From: an uncultured Gemmatimonadota bacterium
GTDB lineage: Bacteria; Gemmatimonadota; Gemmatimonadetes; Gemmatimonadales; Gemmatimonadaceae
Direction of reading: 5' to 3'
DNA: 8,595 nt
Assembly (NCBI GenBank): GCA_946479895.1
Contig: CAMLHT010000167.1
Location: forward strand, 1 to 8,595
Under the pieces are notes generated by a model, which worked only from the letters and a program-made list of their open reading frames with translations, ran no database searches and was not told the origin of the DNA. A program made the position numbers and the translations under genes. Positions 5,721 through 8,595 of the stretch are shown piece after piece (within the stretch, counting starts at the first letter, position 1; each line of letters begins with the position of its first letter).

Positions 5721-7139
5721 CTACCTGGAGTTGCAGAGCTGGATGGGCGGACGGCCGGGCGCGATCGGCGCCGACCACTCACGATCGAGAATCTCGCGGA
5801 CGCGCGCGGGCGAGGGAACGGGCACGGGCTGGCGCGGGCTCGCCATCGTCACGACGAGATAGTTGGGCGTGGTCATCTCGCGGTTCATGGCGTTCACCTG
5901 CTCGAGCGTGATGCCCGGTGTCAGGCGCCGTCCGAGCTCGATCTGCGCCGGAAGTCCGAGGGCGGGCTCGCCGTCGGCGAATGCCGAGACGAGATCTTCC
6001 GCGCGCGCCGCGGACGGCCGCGGCGCCCGGTCGTCGGTGGTCCGGTCGTAGACGCGTTGCGAGGCCGCCTTCACGGAATCGAACTCCGATGCCTCGAAAC
6101 CGTGCTCGCGCATGCGATGAGTCTCGCGCGCCACGGCAGCGATGGCATCCTCGAAGCCGAACGGCGGAAGCGCGAATGCCCCGTAGTTGGACGTCTGCAG
6201 GTCACGCGAGTGGAACCGCTCGATGAACTTCGTCGCGTAACGCACGCACGTCGCCGGATTCAGGAAGATTGACAGACCACGATAGGTGATCATGTTGGCA
6301 TAGATCACCGTCGAGAGATCCTTGCGATAGGCCGACTCGGTCGTGACGGGTTTCCACGGATGCACGAAGGAGAACGTCACCGTCGGGTACGTTGACATCG
6401 TGTCCCGCGTATAGACGACCGCGAAGCCCGAGCCCAGCCGCTGCCGCGGCAGCGGGGCTCGCGAAGCCGGTGCCGGGATCCTTCCGAAGTGGCGTCGCAC
6501 CAGCGCCTCGGCGCGCCCGACATCGACGTCGCCGACGATGACCACGGCCATGCGGTCGGGGCGATAGTACCGCCGGTGGAAGGCAGCGACCCGCGCGGCC
6601 GTCGCGGAGGCGACGTCGACGCGATCGCCCAGCAGCGTATTCCACCTCGCCGGCGAGTCCGGAAAACGCTGGCGCCCCGCCAGCTCGTCGAGGCGGCGTG
6701 CCGCGGGGATCGGCTGGTCGAACTCGGCGACAGCCTGCGCGCGAGCCGCGGCGACCCGGCCTCCATCCATGGGCCGGCCCGCCGCGAGGGACGCCAATAC
6801 CGCGACCGCGCTGTCGAGCTGACGGGCGTTATCTCCCGTGACGACGCGATACACGGATTCGTTCCGACGGACGATCGCCGTATCGGCCGTGAGGTGCGAC
6901 AGCAGGTGCATGTAACCGCGACGTCCCTCGGGCTCGGCGAGCGTGCCGCCTCGAATGACGAGGCGCAGCTCCGTTCCATGCGCGGGAAGATCGTTGCGCT
7001 GGATGTAGACGCGCAGACCGTTCGGCAACGTGCGCACCCTGACGGCCGGATCCGGCACCAGCCGGCGATCGCGGGCCTGCCCGGCAAGCGGCCTGGCGAC
7101 GAGCAGGACAGCGCTCGCAAGCAGCCAGCCCGCCCTCAC
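5721..7139 (-). CDS. Secreted M16-family (insulinase/pitrilysin fold) protein, probable pseudo-protease
   Basis: Numbering is from the GTG at 7139 (472 aa). Residues 1-22 form a signal peptide (VRAGWLLASAVLLVARPLAGQA) with likely cleavage after GQA, so it acts in the periplasm or outside. Then come an M16 N-domain start (VRVRTLPNGLRVYIQRND), the active-site region RRGYMHLLSHL and an M16 C-domain start FHRRYYRPDRMAVVIVGDVD (187-206). The zinc motif HXXEH is HLLSH (78-82): both His remain but the catalytic Glu is Ser (codon TCG, 6899-6897). The distal metal-ligand Glu, usually in an EEI-like helix, is not recognisable where the sequence reads AAARAQAVAEFDQP. It is therefore probably a non-catalytic subunit or binding protein, like the inactive halves of paired M16 enzymes; no active partner is in the window. 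The GTG is chosen because it gives a proper signal peptide and a TAGTG overlap with sdaAB; the ATG at 7181 would overlap sdaAB by 43 nt. Confidence 0.85.
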   Translation of the reverse strand: MRAGWLLASAVLLVARPLAGQARDRRLVPDPAVRVRTLPNGLRVYIQRNDLPAHGTELRLVIRGGTLAEPEGRRGYMHLLSHLTADTAIVRRNESVYRVVTGDNARQLDSAVAVLASLAAGRPMDGGRVAAARAQAVAEFDQPIPAARRLDELAGRQRFPDSPARWNTLLGDRVDVASATAARVAAFHRRYYRPDRMAVVIVGDVDVGRAEALVRRHFGRIPAPASRAPLPRQRLGSGFAVVYTRDTMSTYPTVTFSFVHPWKPVTTESAYRKDLSTVIYANMITYRGLSIFLNPATCVRYATKFIERFHSRDLQTSNYGAFALPPFGFEDAIAAVARETHRMREHGFEASEFDSVKAASQRVYDRTTDDRAPRPSAARAEDLVSAFADGEPALGLPAQIELGRRLTPGITLEQVNAMNREMTTPNYLVVTMASPRQPVPVPSPARVREILDREWSAPIAPGRPPIQLCNSR

Positions 7140-7812
7140 TACGCCGAGACCTTGTCGAGCGCGACGGCCCAGCGGACCCACGACAGCGCGCGAATCTCGT
7201 CGATCACGCCGGCGGCCGGCGGATCGTCGAGGTCGATGACCATGAACGCGTCGCCGCCGCGCTCTTTGCGGGTGAGCTTGAGGTGCGCGATGTTCACGCC
7301 CCGCTCGGCGAGAATCGTCGCGATGGCGGCGATCGATCCCCGGACGTCCTCGGCGATGAGCACGAGCGTGTGGTAGTTCCCCGTCACCTCGACGGGAAAT
7401 CCGTCGATCTCGGTGACGAGGATCCGGCCGGCGCCGAGCGACGAGCCGATGAGCTGCGCCTCGTCGTTGCCGTGCCAGATCGAGATGCGCGCGGTGTTCG
7501 GATGGGTCACCGCGTCGTCGCCGAGCCGCGTCTTCTCGAAGCGATAGTCCAGTCCCTCCCGCTCGGCGATGCCCAGCGCATCACGAATGCGCTCGTCGTC
7601 CGGCCTGAATCCCATCAGCCCGGCGACGATCGCCTTGTCGGTCCCGTGGCCCTCGCCGGTCCGGGCGAAGGAGCCATGCAGCTCTATGGAAGCACGCTGC
7701 GGGGTTCCGCCGACGAGACAGCGCGCGAGCAGGCCGATCCGGCACGCGCCAGCCGTGTGGGAGCTGGACGGCCCGACCATGACCGGACCGATGATGTCGA
7801 GTAGGGAAACCA

Positions 7813-7813
<1 letters not shown>
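7139..7813 (-). CDS. sdaAB: L-serine dehydratase, iron-sulfur-dependent, beta subunit
   Basis: The 224-residue partner of SdaAA. It opens with the conserved SLLDIIGPVMVGPSSSHTAG (3-22), the serine-binding SSSHTAG motif of this family, followed by FARTGEGHGTDKAIVAGLMG (49-68) and a TGNYHTLVLIAEDVRGSI segment (144-161). Residues from about 148 to 221 form a C-terminal ACT domain (ILAERGVNIAHLKLTRKERG...), which in related enzymes is a ligand-binding regulatory module. The ATG at 7813 shares its last-coordinate base with the uvrA TAA stop (TAATG), so reinitiation after uvrA is likely; GGAG lies about 12 nt upstream. The stop TAG at 7141-7139 overlaps the GTG of the next gene. The length and intact motifs suggest a functional subunit. 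Confidence 0.96.

Positions 7814-8595
<782 letters not shown>

Noticed and set aside
7140..7181. ATG at 7181 as start of the M16-like protein
   Set aside because: It would add an Arg-rich 14-residue lead before the signal peptide and overlap sdaAB by 43 nt; the GTG at 7139 gives a regular signal peptide and a TAGTG junction.

Overview
The window is a compact, high-GC (roughly two-thirds G+C by eye) bacterial chromosome segment. Every gene I can support lies on the minus strand, so transcription runs from high to low coordinates. Lineage is not certain. The high GC, the diderm-type secreted M16 protein, the separate SdaAA/SdaAB subunits and the repeat types are compatible with a soil or aquatic Gram-negative such as Gemmatimonadota or a neighbouring phylum, but this is a guess from general impression and not a phylogenetic result. 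No phage, transposase, plasmid, CRISPR or toxin-antitoxin gene is visible.

Layout in transcription order. (1) 8595-7813: C-terminal 260 residues of UvrA, the DNA-damage recognition ATPase of nucleotide excision repair. (2) 7813-7139: SdaAB, the ACT-domain beta subunit of iron-sulfur L-serine dehydratase, joined to uvrA by a TAATG overlap. (3) 7139-5721: an M16 (insulinase/pitrilysin fold) protein with a signal peptide, whose zinc motif HXXEH is HLLSH, so it is probably not an active protease. It is joined to sdaAB by a TAGTG overlap. (4) 5717-4836: SdaAA, the catalytic iron-sulfur alpha subunit, starting 3 nt after the M16 stop. These four genes look like one translationally coupled run. (5) 4825-4781: a 13-bp perfect inverted repeat typical of dispersed intergenic palindromes. 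(6) 4701-2307: a probable envelope-stress operon of a YbjN-like protein, PspA/IM30 and an AI-2E-family membrane protein (5-nt gap, then a 4-nt overlap). (7) 2249-1695: a short ABC-type ATPase that keeps Walker A but has lost the helical/signature subdomain; a perfect 10-bp-arm hairpin covers its start codon. (8) 1652-249: complete cysS (cysteinyl-tRNA synthetase). (9) 239-138: a 24-bp perfect inverted repeat made of GGGCGGA heptamers, with a G-quadruplex-capable strand. (10) 108-80 and 52-1: a near-consensus sigma-70-type promoter driving a tRNA-Thr(UGU) that runs off the left edge.

Most of the window is ordinary housekeeping content: repair, serine catabolism, membrane stress, tRNA charging. 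I do not see a clear new multi-gene system. The parts most worth a second look are the pseudo-protease inserted between the two serine dehydratase subunits, the stripped-down ABC ATPase with its start codons buried in a hairpin, and the two intergenic palindromic repeats. No gene-free stretch exceeds 300 bases; the longest is 53-248.
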